A DNA stretch of 64,000 nucleotides from Monocercomonoides exilis (taxonomy: Eukaryota; Preaxostyla; Oxymonadida; Polymastigidae): NCBI GenBank assembly GCA_001643675.2, contig LSRY02000031.1, positions 2,501 through 66,500 on the forward strand, written 5' to 3'. Positions 63,296 through 64,000 of this stretch are shown here, piece by piece. How positions within the stretch are numbered: the stretch's first letter is position 1; every line of letters starts with the position of its first letter. Both the position numbers and the translations under genes were made by a program. The notes beneath the pieces are model-generated. The model searched no databases, had not been told where the DNA came from, and saw nothing but the letters and a program-made list of their open reading frames with translations.

Positions 63296-63958
63296 ATCCT
63301 TCAGACTGCTGTATGCACGTTATTTATCGCTCATTATTGTTGTTCCAGGATGGATATGAGATTTTTTTAGAGCAATAAGTGTTTTAGCACTTCTGTCAGT
63401 AACAATAAAAACAAATCTTCTTTTTGTTCTTTTCTTGTCTTCATTTCTTTCAATTCCTCCAAATATCCATATCTGCTTTTTTCTTCTTCCTCTCTTATAT
63501 TTTCTTCTTCTTCAAACTTGTTTGTCTGTTTCAACTGTTTTTCCAACACCACCTATCATGATAAAGTTTCGATCAATGATATTCATGCACTCAACAATTA
63601 AAACACCACTCTTATATCCCACAATTTTTGGATAAACTTCTATTATAAAGCTTATCTGAGCTTGCATTAGCCCTTGTCATAGTAATAAAACGATTAATAA
63701 AAATTTTACCAGACCAATTTTGTTGCTTTCTAATCTTGTATTTTTGAAAACTGTCCGTTTTTTGTTGCAATTGAAGCACATCCGATATCTGTAAGTTCCT
63801 TTTTCATTCAATAAAGCCAAACTCTTATGGTGAATAGTACACTCTTGATGTTTGTCTTGTTAAACAAATCGATAAAACCACTCCCAAGCCTTTTCTTCAT
63901 CAGTGAATGTTTTCAAAAGTTCAAAATTATGTTCCTTTTCATCTTCAGGAAAATCCAT
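63296..63958 (-). pseudogene. Merlin/IS1595-type transposase, N-terminal and core part
   Basis: From the ATG at 63958 the frame encodes a start DFPEDEKEHNFELLKTF, a zinc-ribbon-like YRYRMCFNCNKKRTVFKN, a helical region, then the DDE core signature: KYKRGRRKKQIWIFGGIER, RRFVFIVTDRSAKTL, HPGTTIMSDK and AYSSLKDHG, as in ISXO2-like transposases. It has in-frame TAA and TGA codons (after RFV, LLL, KQV and SDK) but no clear frameshift. The gene continues at 60605 after the inserted transposon. Confidence 0.78.
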
Positions 63959-64000
63959 TTTCACTGAAATTTTTTTTGATCAAACTCACAAAACGTTGGT

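Overview
The window reads as the left end of a chromosome from an AT-rich unicellular eukaryote. It opens with about 1.2 kb of CCCTAA (TTAGGG-type) telomere and continues through a subtelomere full of nested transposable elements, decayed genes and genes for beta-helix surface proteins. Bacterial-style operons, rRNA genes and CRISPR arrays are absent. An oxymonad, and within it a Monocercomonoides-like organism, is my best guess. That rests on the telomere type, a short GTATGT...AG intron, and a gene at 53.2-54.5 kb resembling a large family I associate from memory with Monocercomonoides. The species is an inference.

Layout. 1-1225 telomere. 1.7-3.3 kb: hAT-like transposase relic. 4.64-24.97 kb: a small TA-type MITE split by a nearly complete 19,964-bp Maverick/Polinton (4728-24691) with 233-bp terminal inverted repeats. 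The Maverick encodes protein-primed DNA polymerase B, a retroviral-type integrase, two phage-like tail-fibre/collar proteins, two KilA-N proteins, a primase/SF3 helicase inside its own 110-bp inverted repeat, a double-jelly-roll major capsid protein, a candidate penton, a packaging ATPase and several small proteins. I find no maturation protease. Polymerase, integrase, fibre and capsid genes each carry one or two in-frame stops, and the primase a probable frameshift, so this copy is probably decaying.

25-36.8 kb: decayed coding frames, mostly plus strand. 37-39.6 kb: a transposase-like gene whose coding sequence contains a nearly back-to-back array of about twelve hairpins. 40-42.2 kb: AT-rich spacer with small inverted-repeat elements. 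42.2-45.8 kb and 55.3-59.4 kb: two large beta-helix membrane proteins. 47.8-51.6 kb: a more GC-rich island of broken genes, including a Nopp140/SRP40 C-terminus. 53.2-54.5 kb: an intron-containing family gene.

59.6-64 kb: an imperfect palindromic element, then a Merlin/IS1595-type transposase pseudogene interrupted by a 2,674-bp element. The inserted element has 357-bp inverted repeats and a perfect 8-bp target duplication, and it carries a fragment of a beta-helix surface-protein gene, apparently a gene-capturing transposon.

The strongest leads are the hairpin array in a coding region, the gene-capturing transposon, the phage-like fibre module in a eukaryotic Maverick, the inverted-repeat-bounded helicase cassette with nearby iteron-like repeats, and the tendency of genes here to decay by stop codons without frameshifts.
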